From contig OZ241898.1 of NCBI GenBank assembly GCA_965203525.1, positions 2,170,001 to 2,234,000 on the forward strand: a stretch of 64,000 bases of DNA, written 5' to 3'. The notes below the pieces were generated by a model. That model was not told the origin of the DNA. It saw nothing but the letters and a program-made list of their open reading frames with translations, and searched no databases. The stretch comes from WTFV01 sp965203525. GTDB taxonomy: Bacteria; Acidobacteriota; Vicinamibacteria; Vicinamibacterales; UBA8438. Positions 16,501 to 25,323 of this stretch are shown here, one piece after another (position 1 is the stretch's first letter; every line of letters starts with the position of its first letter). The translations under genes and the position numbers were made by a program.

Positions 16501-17096
16501 ACCGGACCCATCTGCTGACGATCAACTACACGTGGGACCTGCCGGATCCCGGCGGGGCGGCCGGGTTCCTGCTGAACGACTGGGTGCTTTCCGGCATCAC
16601 GCAGTTCGTCAGCGGCGCGCCGGCCACCATCAGCTTCAGCACGACCGACAACGCCGACATCCTCGGGGGCGGCGACCTGCTGCGCCGGTCCACGAACCCG
16701 GACGGACTGGGAAGCGTCGGCCTGGTGGTGCCGGCGAACGTCGACCGGAACTGCGACCTGTCGGCCGGCGGCGGCACGATCGACCGCTGGTTCAACACCG
16801 ACTGCTTCAGCCGCCCCGGACCGGGCGAGGCGGGCAACGCGCGGAAGGACGACCTGCGCCTGCCCGGCTTCTACGACACCGGCGTCCGCCTCGGCAAGCG
16901 GATGCCGGTCGGCAACGGGCAGTTCTTCGAGCTCGGCTGGGAGATCTACAACCTGTTCAACCAGGTGCAGTTCCGCACGGTCGACCTCGACGCGCAGTTC
17001 GACGAAAACGGCAACCAGGTGGACTCGCGGTTCGGGCAGGTGATCTCCGCCCGGCCGCCGCGCACCATGGTCTTCTCGGCCCGCTACCTCTGGTAG
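13548..17096 (+). CDS. TonB-dependent receptor, Oar-like, with carboxypeptidase-regulatory domain
   Basis: A 1182-residue outer-membrane protein. The start ATG 13548 has ribosome site GGGAGGA (13534-13540), and the signal peptide is about residues 1-23 (cleaved near ANA-QT). Residues about 28-110 form a CarboxypepD_reg-like domain (GNVVDDGGLVLPGATVTLLQ ... GVFNFAAVQPGPYTV). The plug follows with MLRILPGVGYQPD and VTIDGIPGNDIG, and INLVTKAGTNDFSGAAYTYG introduces the barrel. It ends in the aromatic MVFSARYLW expected for barrel insertion. Such receptors are very common in Acidobacteria and Myxococcota and import or export large substrates with TonB energy; the ligand is unknown. The upstream operator copy suggests two-component control. 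Confidence 0.95.
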   Translation: MRSTRRILFAALLALSQAPDANAQTTTGGFSGNVVDDGGLVLPGATVTLLQEATGAIRNTVTNEVGVFNFAAVQPGPYTVRVELPGFSTYELTGAQLSTNQQYNVGTVELSIAALEETVQVTAQRIVETISSDRSALITEETIDAITVRGRDVTSMLRILPGVGYQPDPDAIGEIVIGSWLPNVGGTRQGWSTVTIDGIPGNDIGLPEVSSHSMNPDAVGEVNVQLTNFTADTGRNGGAQINLVTKAGTNDFSGAAYTYGRSERFRSENYFDKQAGIEKPEYRYWTVGANAGGPIVRDKVFFFYSYEQWGVRTPQNLAQLTVPSALERAGDFSRSLDQSGNLIPVVDPLTGRQFPNNVIPADRLNPHGQALLNWFPAPNAEGASTNYNYQFQGQQRAPRINNVTRVDVRPTTNDSLYARFSHWLQPTSSWRGGWESLERTFTYNDFAVAANYTRVIGDNMVNEFNFGWRHSSEHNPWADSFDIDRNRRTDSHTGFPGDDGRDNGGDGSNTQGVVPYTLAQWYPNNNLYGIVPAMTFGAPIPNPANPTWDSRFINYGNDDLFNFYNALSWTAGRHNFKVGAYVEHLTNIEGKGASAFAGQFDFGRDPANPFDTGHPYANALLGSFRSYQENTARLGQRASQWIGNVFVQDKWQPVDRLTLDVGMRFSKYTVFEQANPSASFLPARFDHANAAQLYVPAMVNGVRMAVNPNDPADVQPEVVIGALVPGSPRDNGMVRHDDPRVPAPFQDLPALLLEPRVGFAYDLFGNGRTALRANFGVFHNTQQAGALSWRQALNPPLVATPQVWYNTMRNWDSIRRGVLAGTGGIVYPTGTVYGVVTDHRAPTLYSFTAGVQTEIGWQTVLDVSYVGTRGRNLPQLWDENTIERGARFLPRNQDPTTGRPLPDNFMRPYPGYASIIMTENAGRSDYNALQTQLNRRFTGGLEFSVSYTLSRSRDHTSADILYGARSRVPKYENRDTWSWGLSDFDRTHLLTINYTWDLPDPGGAAGFLLNDWVLSGITQFVSGAPATISFSTTDNADILGGGDLLRRSTNPDGLGSVGLVVPANVDRNCDLSAGGGTIDRWFNTDCFSRPGPGEAGNARKDDLRLPGFYDTGVRLGKRMPVGNGQFFELGWEIYNLFNQVQFRTVDLDAQFDENGNQVDSRFGQVISARPPRTMVFSARYLW

Positions 17097-17099
17097 CGG

Positions 17100-17496
17100 G
17101 AGGCGGCGATCGCCCCGGTGCACGGCCGTCTCCTTGCGGCCGGCGTTGTGCGGGGCGGCAAGGCTGGCAATCGGGAGGCTCGGTGAACGGCGGGGCGGGC
17201 TCGCAGCCCCGACTCCGCCGTCCCCGGGCGCCCGCGATGCGCTCCCGGGCGAGCGGATTCCGTAACGGTGACGCCGGCAAAGCACAGGCCGGGATGCAGG
17301 CGCCCCCGGACCGCCACGGCGCGCCCCCGGTGGCGCCGGAGGCAAAGCGCAGGCCGGGATGCAAGTCTCCGAGAGCCCCCTCGGCGCGGGCGCGCTCTCT
17401 TCCGTGTTTCTTCCGGCGCGGCGCCCGCCGCATAACGAAAAGCGAGATGGTGTACCATTTCACAAGCGCGCCTTCACGCAGGAAATCAAAGGTTTC
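17100..17496. other. Intergenic region with a short direct repeat
   Basis: No gene is supported between the TonB receptor and the SprT-like gene. The sequence CAGGCCGGGATGCA occurs twice (about 17288 and 17352) within a longer imperfect match (AAAGCRCAGGCCGGGATGCA). The second copy contains the ATG at 17359 that would give the SprT-like protein a 46-codon extension; because this ATG is part of the repeat, I do not use it as the start. Confidence 0.5.
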
Positions 17497-18219
17497 GTGC
17501 GTCTACCGTTCCAGTACCCCCTCCCGACGTTCCGGCGTCCGCTCCCGCCGTCCCTCCCGCGCATCCGCCCGGCGATCACCGCCGACTTCCCCGGCGCCGC
17601 GGCGCCCGTCGGCAGCCGGGTGCGGTTCGTGGCCCGCGGCCGATTGCTCACCGGCGTGGTCGCCGAGCTGCAGGCCGCCCGCGCGGTGGTGCTGGCCGGC
17701 GACGCGGGACGGTGGAAGGTGCCCTACCGGCTGCTCGACGTCGTCGAACGCGTTCCCGAGCGGGAATGCACCCTGGCGGACGTCGAGACGCTGGCGCGCC
17801 GCCTGTTCGCGCGCCACCAGGCGCGGAGCGGCCTGGGCGCGGAGTGGACCTTCGGCTTCGACCTCTCCACCGTGCGCGCCGGTGTCTGCCGCTATCGGGA
17901 CAAGCGCATCGACCTGTCGGTGAGCTACTGCCTGCGGGCGACCCGCGCCGACGTCGAAAACACCCTGCTGCACGAGATCGCCCACGCGATCGTCGGGGCC
18001 GAGCACGGCCACGACGCCGTCTGGCGGGCCAGGGCGCACGCGCTCGGCTGCACCGCCGAGCGCTGCCACGACGTGACCCACACCCTGGCGCGCTGGGTCG
18101 GCGAATGCGGCTGCCGGCGGCGCTGGTTGCGGCAACGCCTGAGCCGCCGGCTGCGCCACGGCGCGATCTGCAGGAAGTGCGGCCGCGCCATCACCTGGCG
18201 CTGCAACACGGACGGATGA
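17497..18219 (+). CDS. SprT-like zinc metallopeptidase
   Basis: About 240 residues from the GTG at 17497, preceded by AAAGG; an in-frame ATG at 17359 would give 286 residues. The core motif NTLLHEIAHAIVG has the HExxH zinc site, with a further histidine in EHGHDAVWRARA, as in SprT/Spartan-type peptidases. After this come paired cysteines (ECGCRRRW and CRKCGRAI) forming a small zinc ribbon, again typical for SprT. The N-terminal part has an SH3-like strand pattern (GSRVRFVARGRLLTGVV). Eukaryotic Spartan removes DNA-protein crosslinks; bacterial roles are poorly known. The choice of start is uncertain; the domain call is firm. Confidence 0.8.
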   Translation: MRLPFQYPLPTFRRPLPPSLPRIRPAITADFPGAAAPVGSRVRFVARGRLLTGVVAELQAARAVVLAGDAGRWKVPYRLLDVVERVPERECTLADVETLARRLFARHQARSGLGAEWTFGFDLSTVRAGVCRYRDKRIDLSVSYCLRATRADVENTLLHEIAHAIVGAEHGHDAVWRARAHALGCTAERCHDVTHTLARWVGECGCRRRWLRQRLSRRLRHGAICRKCGRAITWRCNTDG

Positions 18220-18330
18220 ACGGCGCCGGCTGCCGGGCCGGCGGATGGCGGAGCGTCATCGGCGACGTCATCGACTCGGCCGCCCTGCGCTGAACGGCGC
18301 CGGCCGCCGGCCGGTGGATGGCGGAGCGGG
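18217..18330. repeat. Tandem copy of the SprT-like gene's stop region
   Basis: The sequence TGAACGGCGCCGGCTGCCGG with its continuation through GGATGGCGGAGCG starts at the SprT-like stop codon (18217) and recurs at 18291-18330 as TGAACGGCGCCGGCCGCCGG. The unit is about 40 bp and the spacing 74 bp. It is another case of a gene end copied downstream. Confidence 0.75.
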
Positions 18331-18408
18331 TCACGGAGTAGACTCCGTGCGTCACGGAATCCCGGCGCGCGCGACGCGCACGACACGGGCTCTCAAAGCG
18401 AGGATGTC

Positions 18409-19566
18409 ATGAGAATCACCACGTTGCTCACGGTTGCCGGCGTCGCCGCCGTACTGGCCGGCGCGGCCCCGCGGGAAGCGGCCGCCCAGGATCAGGAGCC
18501 GTTCCGGGCCGCCGACTTCGAGTACGGCTCGCGCTTCGCCCTGCCCGACGGGGAGACGGCCGAGATCTGGAACCCGGCCAAGCGGAAGCTGGTGGCCGGC
18601 GGGCCGATGATCGGCGGCACGGTGCGCGCCACCGACCCGCGCACCTACTGCGCCATGGCCGCGGCCGGCTACGACTTCGTCTGGGTGGAGATGCAGCACG
18701 AGTCCATCTCGTGGGAGCAGGTGGCCCGGATGTGGCGGACCTGCCCGGGACCGGCCGCCCCCGGCGCGCGCGTGGCGTACGCCGACGAGCGCGAAATCCA
18801 GCACGCCACCGACATGGGCGCCCTGGTCATCGTCGTGCCGACCGTCGACAGCGTCGAAGAGGCGCAGGCCGCCGTCGACTGGACCTACTTCCCGCCGCTC
18901 GGACGGCGCAGCGCGGGCGGCGGCCAGGGCGCCGGCGAAATGTGGAACCGGGTGCCGGGCGGCTACCGCCAGACCTGGAACGACAACGTCGTGCTGCTCC
19001 TGATGATCGAGACGCTGGAAGGCGTGGAGGCGGCGCGGGAGATCGCGCGGATACCGGGCGTCACGGGGCTGTTCGCGGCGAGCGGCGACCTCGGCAACTT
19101 CTCCGGCTTCGGCGAAGGCGACCCGGAATACGAGGCGCTGATCACCGAGGTCTCCGACGCGGCCATCGACGCCGGCATCCACGCCTGCGCCCCGTTGCGC
19201 TGGGCGAACCGGCCGTCGTTCACCTGCTTCCAGGCGGGCACCGAGGCGGCCAACATCCGCCGCGGCGCCGCGGCCGAGATCCAGCAGGCCAACGACAGCT
19301 TCGCCGCCACCGGCGGCGGCGCGCCGGCGGAGCGCTCCGGCGCGGCCGGGCTGCTCGCCGAGCTGACCGCCCAGTGCGGCTCGATCACGTACGAGGACGA
19401 CTGCTACGCGGCGGTCCGGAACGCGGCGGGCGCGGCCGGCGGCCTGTCGGAGGACGAGCAGGCGCAGGTGGTCCGCCGGCTGCGCGAGATCATGGGCAAC
19501 AACCCGAACCAGGCGGACCGGATCGGCGCGATCGCCGCCGAGGCGGGACTGTCGGTCGGCCGGTAG
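18409..19566 (+). CDS. Exported HpcH/HpaI aldolase-like protein
   Basis: A 385-residue protein with a signal peptide (residues 1 to about 26, ending EAAAQ). The mature part follows the HpcH/HpaI (2-keto-3-deoxy-aldolase, citrate-lyase-beta-like) barrel: GGTVRATDPRTYCAMAAAGY, DFVWVEMQHE, GARVAYADEREIQHATDMGA, a metal-site region LLLMIETLEGVEAAREIA and GLFAASGDLGNFSG. Normally these enzymes are cytoplasmic and cleave 2-keto acids to pyruvate plus an aldehyde using a divalent metal. An exported version with a C-terminal helical extension (about residues 300-385) is less usual and occurs in acidobacterial genomes with many secreted enzymes. The metal ligands E and D appear to be present. Confidence 0.8.
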   Translation: MRITTLLTVAGVAAVLAGAAPREAAAQDQEPFRAADFEYGSRFALPDGETAEIWNPAKRKLVAGGPMIGGTVRATDPRTYCAMAAAGYDFVWVEMQHESISWEQVARMWRTCPGPAAPGARVAYADEREIQHATDMGALVIVVPTVDSVEEAQAAVDWTYFPPLGRRSAGGGQGAGEMWNRVPGGYRQTWNDNVVLLLMIETLEGVEAAREIARIPGVTGLFAASGDLGNFSGFGEGDPEYEALITEVSDAAIDAGIHACAPLRWANRPSFTCFQAGTEAANIRRGAAAEIQQANDSFAATGGGAPAERSGAAGLLAELTAQCGSITYEDDCYAAVRNAAGAAGGLSEDEQAQVVRRLREIMGNNPNQADRIGAIAAEAGLSVGR

Positions 19567-19637
19567 CCCCCACCGGAACCGGGCGGACCGGGGTCAGCGC
19601 GATCGCCGCGGAGGCGGGGTTGCCGGTCGGCCGGCAT
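19501..19637. repeat. 3' end of the aldolase-like gene duplicated past its stop
   Basis: The last 20 codons of the aldolase-like gene (19501-19566, coding ...ADRIGAIAAEAGLSVGR) are repeated imperfectly at about 19574-19637, just after the stop codon. The second copy keeps the sequence GCGATCGCCGC and GTCGGCCGG in order. The unit is about 65 bp. Confidence 0.85.
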
Positions 19638-19697
19638 CCCCGTCCCCCCGGCGTCGCCCGGCCGGCGGGTTCCCCCCGGCCGGGCACCTGTTGCGCA

Positions 19698-20262
19698 TCA
19701 CGTGCCGTCCGTCCAGTAGGGTTGCCCGTGCGCGACGCGGCGCACGATCCGGCCGGCGGCGATCGCGCGGCGGACGCGCGCCAGGATACGCCGACGTCTT
19801 CCAGTCGCGCTCGAACAGCACGATCCCGTCGAGCGCCGCCTCGGCCCACAGGCCGCTGAACGCCTCGTCGGCCGCCGGATGCGCGAAGTGCGGGTCGACC
19901 CGGCGTCCCCGCCACGTGACCGGCTCCGCGTCCCACGCACGATACAGGGCGCGGCGCAACGTCAGACGGGATTCCACGACGACGAGCGCGTCGACGTCCG
20001 AGGCGGCCGCGGCCTCCCCGCGCGCCCAGGAGCCGTGCAGGACGACCGCCGACAGCGCGTCGCCGGCCACCGCGCGGGCGCGCCCCACCAGCGGCGCCGC
20101 GTCCTCGTCGCCGGCGGCGCCGAGGCCGGCCGCGGCCAGCCTCCCCACGCAGTACGCATTGAGAGAAAGCCCGGCGTCGCGGGCGGAGCCCCGCAACGCG
20201 GCGTGCAGCGCCGGCGGCATGCGGAGGACGAAGCGGCCGGAAGAATCGACGGGTGATGCCAT
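19698..20262 (-). CDS. RHH domain fused to a MNT-type nucleotidyltransferase, frameshifted near the end
   Basis: The frame from ATG 20262 opens with an Arc/HicB-like ribbon-helix-helix (GRFVLRMPPALHAALRGSAR, LSLNAYCVGRLAA) and continues into a nucleotidyltransferase domain with the signature LHGSWARGEAAAASDVDALV (GS...R...SDxDxxV). Near 19784 the frame breaks. After removing one base in the run CCAGG, the frame continues as SAYLARVRRAIAAGRIVRRV and VAHGQPYWTDGT to a stop at 19698, which is the expected C-terminus of this family. Without that correction the frame drifts through Arg-rich sequence to 19594. It could be a real one-base mutation or a sequencing error. Such proteins act as antitoxins of HEPN/MNT-like modules; no HEPN partner is adjacent. 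Confidence 0.7.
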
Positions 20263-20358
20263 CTGAACGCCGAGTAGTATCACATTCGTTTCACGTTGGT
20301 ATCAACGGAACGCCACGTCACCTGCATACACTTGATCCGGTGTATCATGTACCCCGTC

Positions 20359-20583
20359 ATGCGAACGAACATCGTGCTGGACGACGCGCTGGTCCGGCAG
20401 GCCATGAAGCTGACCGGCGCGCGGACCAAGCGGGAAGTCGTGCACCTGGCGCTCAAGAGCCTGATCGAGCGCCACTCCCGCAAGAACCTGCTGGAGCTGG
20501 CCGGCACGATCGACTTCGCGCCGGACTTCGACCACAAGGCGCTGCGCGGGCTGCGCGGCGACGCCGGCCGTGCTGATCGTTGA
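20359..20583 (+). CDS. vapB: VapB-family antitoxin
   Basis: A 74-residue protein from ATG 20359. It starts MRTNIVLDDALVRQAMKLTG and continues ARTKREVVHLALKSLIER, the type II VapB/AbrB-unrelated ribbon-helix-helix (VapB/DUF2191-like) signature, then a toxin-binding tail (LLELAGTIDFAPDFDHKALR). It overlaps vapC by 14 bp. The upstream in-frame ATG at 20296 would add 21 residues unlike the family. The 96 bp between it and the divergent RHH-nucleotidyltransferase gene probably hold both promoters, and autoregulation by VapB is typical for such modules. Confidence 0.9.
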   Translation: MRTNIVLDDALVRQAMKLTGARTKREVVHLALKSLIERHSRKNLLELAGTIDFAPDFDHKALRGLRGDAGRADR

Positions 20584-20986
20584 CACGTCGCTCTGGATCG
20601 ACGTGCTGCGCGACGCCGGCGGGCGCGGCGCGCTCGAAGGGGCGATCGGCGGCGAAGACGTCTACCTCACCCGGTTCACGCAGATCGAGCTGCTCATGGG
20701 CGTCACCCGCGAGGATCAGTGGCACCGGCTGGCGACCCGTCTCGAGGGACAGCGCTACCTGGAGCCGGAACCCGAAACGTGGCGGCAGGCGGCGCGGACC
20801 TTCTTCGAACTGCAGCGGCTGGGGACCGCGGTGCGGAGCCCGATCGACTGCTGCATCGCCGAGATCGCAATCGTCCGGAAGGCGCTGCTGCTCCACCGCG
20901 ACCGCGACTTCTCGCTCATCGCCGCCGTGCGCCCGCTGCAGGAGCGCTGGCTGGAGCCGCAGCCCGCAGCCGGCCACGGCGGATGA
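20570..20986 (+). CDS. vapC: VapC-family PIN-domain ribonuclease toxin
   Basis: A 138-residue PIN-domain protein starting at GTG 20570 inside the end of vapB. The catalytic acidic residues are present: D5 in LIVDTSLWIDVLRD, E in FTQIELLMGV (about 39), D in SPIDCCIAEIA (about 103) and D in HRDRDFSLIA (about 120). VapC toxins cleave tRNA or rRNA in the cytoplasm and are held inactive by VapB. Unlike the module at 1.7-2.0 kb, this pair appears intact. Confidence 0.92.
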   Translation: MLIVDTSLWIDVLRDAGGRGALEGAIGGEDVYLTRFTQIELLMGVTREDQWHRLATRLEGQRYLEPEPETWRQAARTFFELQRLGTAVRSPIDCCIAEIAIVRKALLLHRDRDFSLIAAVRPLQERWLEPQPAAGHGG

Positions 20987-20995
20987 ACGCGGCGG

Positions 20996-21237
20996 CGGAG
21001 CGACCTCGAGCGGGGGACGACCGGGCGCCGGGGGCGGAGGCCGGGCCGCAGCCGCGCGAGAACCGGGAGCGACCTCGAAGCGGGCGGGGCGACCGGGCGC
21101 TCCGGGGCAGGGATCAGGCCGCGGCCGCGCGCGGGAACCGGGAGCGACCTGGAATGCGGGCGGGACGACCGGCCGCCGGGGCTCGGACCGCGGCCGCGTG
21201 GGAACCGGCGGCAGGCGCCCGGAAGCGGGCGGGTAGC
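20996..21237. repeat. Three-unit GC-rich tandem repeat before tRNA-Leu
   Basis: Units of about 65-75 bp, each starting GAGCGACCT(C/G)GA and ending ...GAACCGG, begin at about 20998, 21067 and 21141, with a partial fourth (GGAAGCGGGCGGG) near 21221. They lie between vapC and the tRNA-Leu gene. No gene is seen in the interval. Confidence 0.7.
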
Positions 21238-21238
21238 G

Positions 21239-21324
21239 TGCCGAGGGTGGGTCTCGAACCCACACGGCCCTCGCGGGCCACGGGATTTTAAGTCCCGAGT
21301 GTCTGCCAGTTCCACCACCTCGGC
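21239..21324 (-). tRNA. tRNA-Leu (anticodon UAA)
   Basis: An 86-nt tRNA with a 7-bp acceptor stem (GCCGAGG pairing with CCTCGGC, discriminator A), an anticodon stem CGGGA/TCCCG with loop CTTAAAA giving anticodon TAA, a long variable arm GGCCCGCGAGGGCC as expected for Leu, and a T-arm with GTTCGAGAC. CCA is not encoded. It is transcribed on the minus strand between the vapC repeats and the 116-residue hypothetical gene. Confidence 0.97.
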
Positions 21325-21460
21325 ATCCGCGGCCTTCAAGGGCGATCGCCGGCCCGGAGAGATGGTACCGCCCCGCGGCCAGGACCGCCACCGCGCGAGA
21401 CGGGTGACGGCGGGGGTGACGAGCGCGAAACACCGGGAACGCCCGCGGGCGGCGCCGTGA

Positions 21461-21807
21461 TCAGTGGGGCCGCGAACCGCCCTGCGCGTTGGCGAGGACG
21501 CGGGTGATGGTGGCGGTGAGGGTGTCGACGTCGCCGTCGAACGGGCCCGCCACGACCGCCCCGCTCGGAATCTCGATGGCGATCGCCACGCCGCCGTCGA
21601 CCGGCGTCACGATCCAGTTGAACCCCCGCAACGCGACGGAGCGTTGCTCCGCGTCCGGGTTCCGCACCCGGTCGAACGCCCCGAGCGTCAGCTCCAGCAC
21701 CCGGCGGACGTCGTCGTCGGCCCACGCCACCGGCTCCGGCCCCGCGAAGTCGACCTTCGTCTCGACGACGTCTTCCTTGCCCTTGAGCAGGACCTCCACC
21801 TGGAACG

Positions 21808-21811
<4 letters not shown>
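21461..21811 (-). CDS. Hypothetical protein coupled to the SSP411-type gene
   Basis: A 116-residue soluble protein, ATG 21811. It starts MTFQVEVLLKGKEDVVETKV and has a central block VLELTLGAFDRVRNPDAEQ and a C-terminal GGVAIAIEIPSGAVVAGPFD. I do not recognise a family. The start overlaps the stop of the thioredoxin-domain gene by 4 bp (ATGA), so it is translated from the same transcript. No signal peptide, membrane span or cysteine pair is seen. Confidence 0.65.
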
Positions 21812-24006
<2,195 letters not shown>

Positions 24007-24046
24007 CTCCCGCGGGTCAACTCACGACGAGACGCCGCCGGCCCCG

Positions 24047-25321
24047 TCACGACCAGGCGAGCGCTCCGGTGCTCTGCCCGAACGAATCGGCCTCCACCCC
24101 CATGTTCCGCAGCATCGTCACGAACAGGTTGCAGAGCGGCGCATTGCGCCCGCCCTCGTGGACGACGTGCGTACCGTGGGCGAAGCCGCCCCCGGCGAGC
24201 AGGATCGGCAGGTCGACCGGCGTGTGCGCGTTGGCGTTGCCGAGGTTGCTGCCGAACAGGACCATCGTCCGTTCCAGCAGCGAGCCGCCCGCGTCGCCGC
24301 GCCCGGCGAGATCCGTCAGCAGATCCCCGAAGGCCCGGACGATCTCCGTCTCGATCTTCTTCAACTGCGCGATCTTCGTCCCGTCCTGCCCGTGGTGCGA
24401 CAGGCTGTGCTGATCGCCGGTGACCCCCCGGACCCGCGGCACGACGCCGTGATCGTGGATCATCAGGCTGACCACCCGCGACGAATCCGTTTCCAGGATC
24501 AGCGGAATCATGCGGAACATCAGCCGGATCCGGCCGATGAGGTCGGCCGGATCCGGGAGGTCGGCGGGCGGCTCCTCGTCCACCGCCGGCTTCGGCCGGT
24601 CGAGCCACGCCTGCGCCTCGGTCAGCTCCCGCTCGGCGGCCCGCACCGCGTCGAAGTAGGCGTCGAGCTTCCGCCGGTCGGCCGCGCCGACGCGCCGGCG
24701 CAGCGCCGCGGTCTGCGACTTGAGGCGGTCGAGGATGCTGCCGCCGTCTTCGAGGCTCCGCGCCTCGCGCTCGAGCTCGGCGGGCGTGCCCTGCAGGAAC
24801 AGCTTCCCGAACAGGGCGGCGGGGCTGGTCTCGGCCGGCACCATCGCGCCGCTGGTCGTGAAGGACTGGCTCTGCGGGCCGGCGGTGCCCAGCACGACGG
24901 ACGGGAAGCGCGTCACGTAACCGAGATGGTTCGCCGCCACCTGATCGAGCGAGACCGTGTTGCGGAACCCGTCGAGGCCGGGGCGCCGCGCCGCGGTGAG
25001 CCAGGTGATCTCGGAGTTGTGGGGCTGGCGGCCGGTCTGCTCCTCGTGCGAAAGGCCGGAGAAGAGGGTGTAGCGCGCGCGGTGCCCGTCGATGAGGCGC
25101 AGGTACTCCGTCGCCTCGTAGCCGGCCCCGGCCGCCTTCGGGAACCACGACGACGAGTAGAGCCCCAGGGTGCTGCAGATCGTCACCAGCCGCCGCGGGC
25201 CGTCCGCGGCCGCGGCGCGGGCCAGCGCCGGCGCCATCGATTCGAGCAGCGGCAGCCCCAGCGCCACGCCGGAGGCCCGCAGGAACGTGCGGCGGTCGAG
25301 CGGTCGGGTCGTCAACGTCAT
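24047..25321 (-). CDS. DUF1552 protein, Tat-exported
   Basis: A 424-residue protein with a twin-arginine signal (RRTFLRASGVALGLPLLESM) starting at ATG 25321. The body matches DUF1552, a family found almost only next to DUF1592-type cytochromes in Planctomycetes and Acidobacteria (SHEEQTGRQPHNSEITWLTA, GTPAELEREARSLEDGGSIL and the C-terminal VLFGSNLGNANAHTPVDLPI). Sequence features recall sulfatase/alkaline-phosphatase-like DUF1501 proteins. It is separated by 2 bp from the DUF1592 gene upstream, so both are in one operon. Confidence 0.92.
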   Translation of the reverse strand: MTLTTRPLDRRTFLRASGVALGLPLLESMAPALARAAAADGPRRLVTICSTLGLYSSSWFPKAAGAGYEATEYLRLIDGHRARYTLFSGLSHEEQTGRQPHNSEITWLTAARRPGLDGFRNTVSLDQVAANHLGYVTRFPSVVLGTAGPQSQSFTTSGAMVPAETSPAALFGKLFLQGTPAELEREARSLEDGGSILDRLKSQTAALRRRVGAADRRKLDAYFDAVRAAERELTEAQAWLDRPKPAVDEEPPADLPDPADLIGRIRLMFRMIPLILETDSSRVVSLMIHDHGVVPRVRGVTGDQHSLSHHGQDGTKIAQLKKIETEIVRAFGDLLTDLAGRGDAGGSLLERTMVLFGSNLGNANAHTPVDLPILLAGGGFAHGTHVVHEGGRNAPLCNLFVTMLRNMGVEADSFGQSTGALAWS

Positions 25322-25323
25322 GG

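Noticed and set aside
12849..17345. Open frame of about 1500 codons on the minus strand opposite the TonB receptor
   Set aside because: Composition is Val/Arg-rich without domains; the plus-strand receptor is certain.
17359..17496. ATG 17359 as the start of the SprT-like protein
   Set aside because: This ATG lies in a short direct repeat also present 64 bp upstream in non-coding sequence, and no ribosome site precedes it. The GTG at 17497 is better placed, although this is not certain.
21239..21324. tRNA-Leu as the attachment site of an integrated element
   Set aside because: No integrase gene and no repeated tRNA 3' end was found within the neighbouring sequence.
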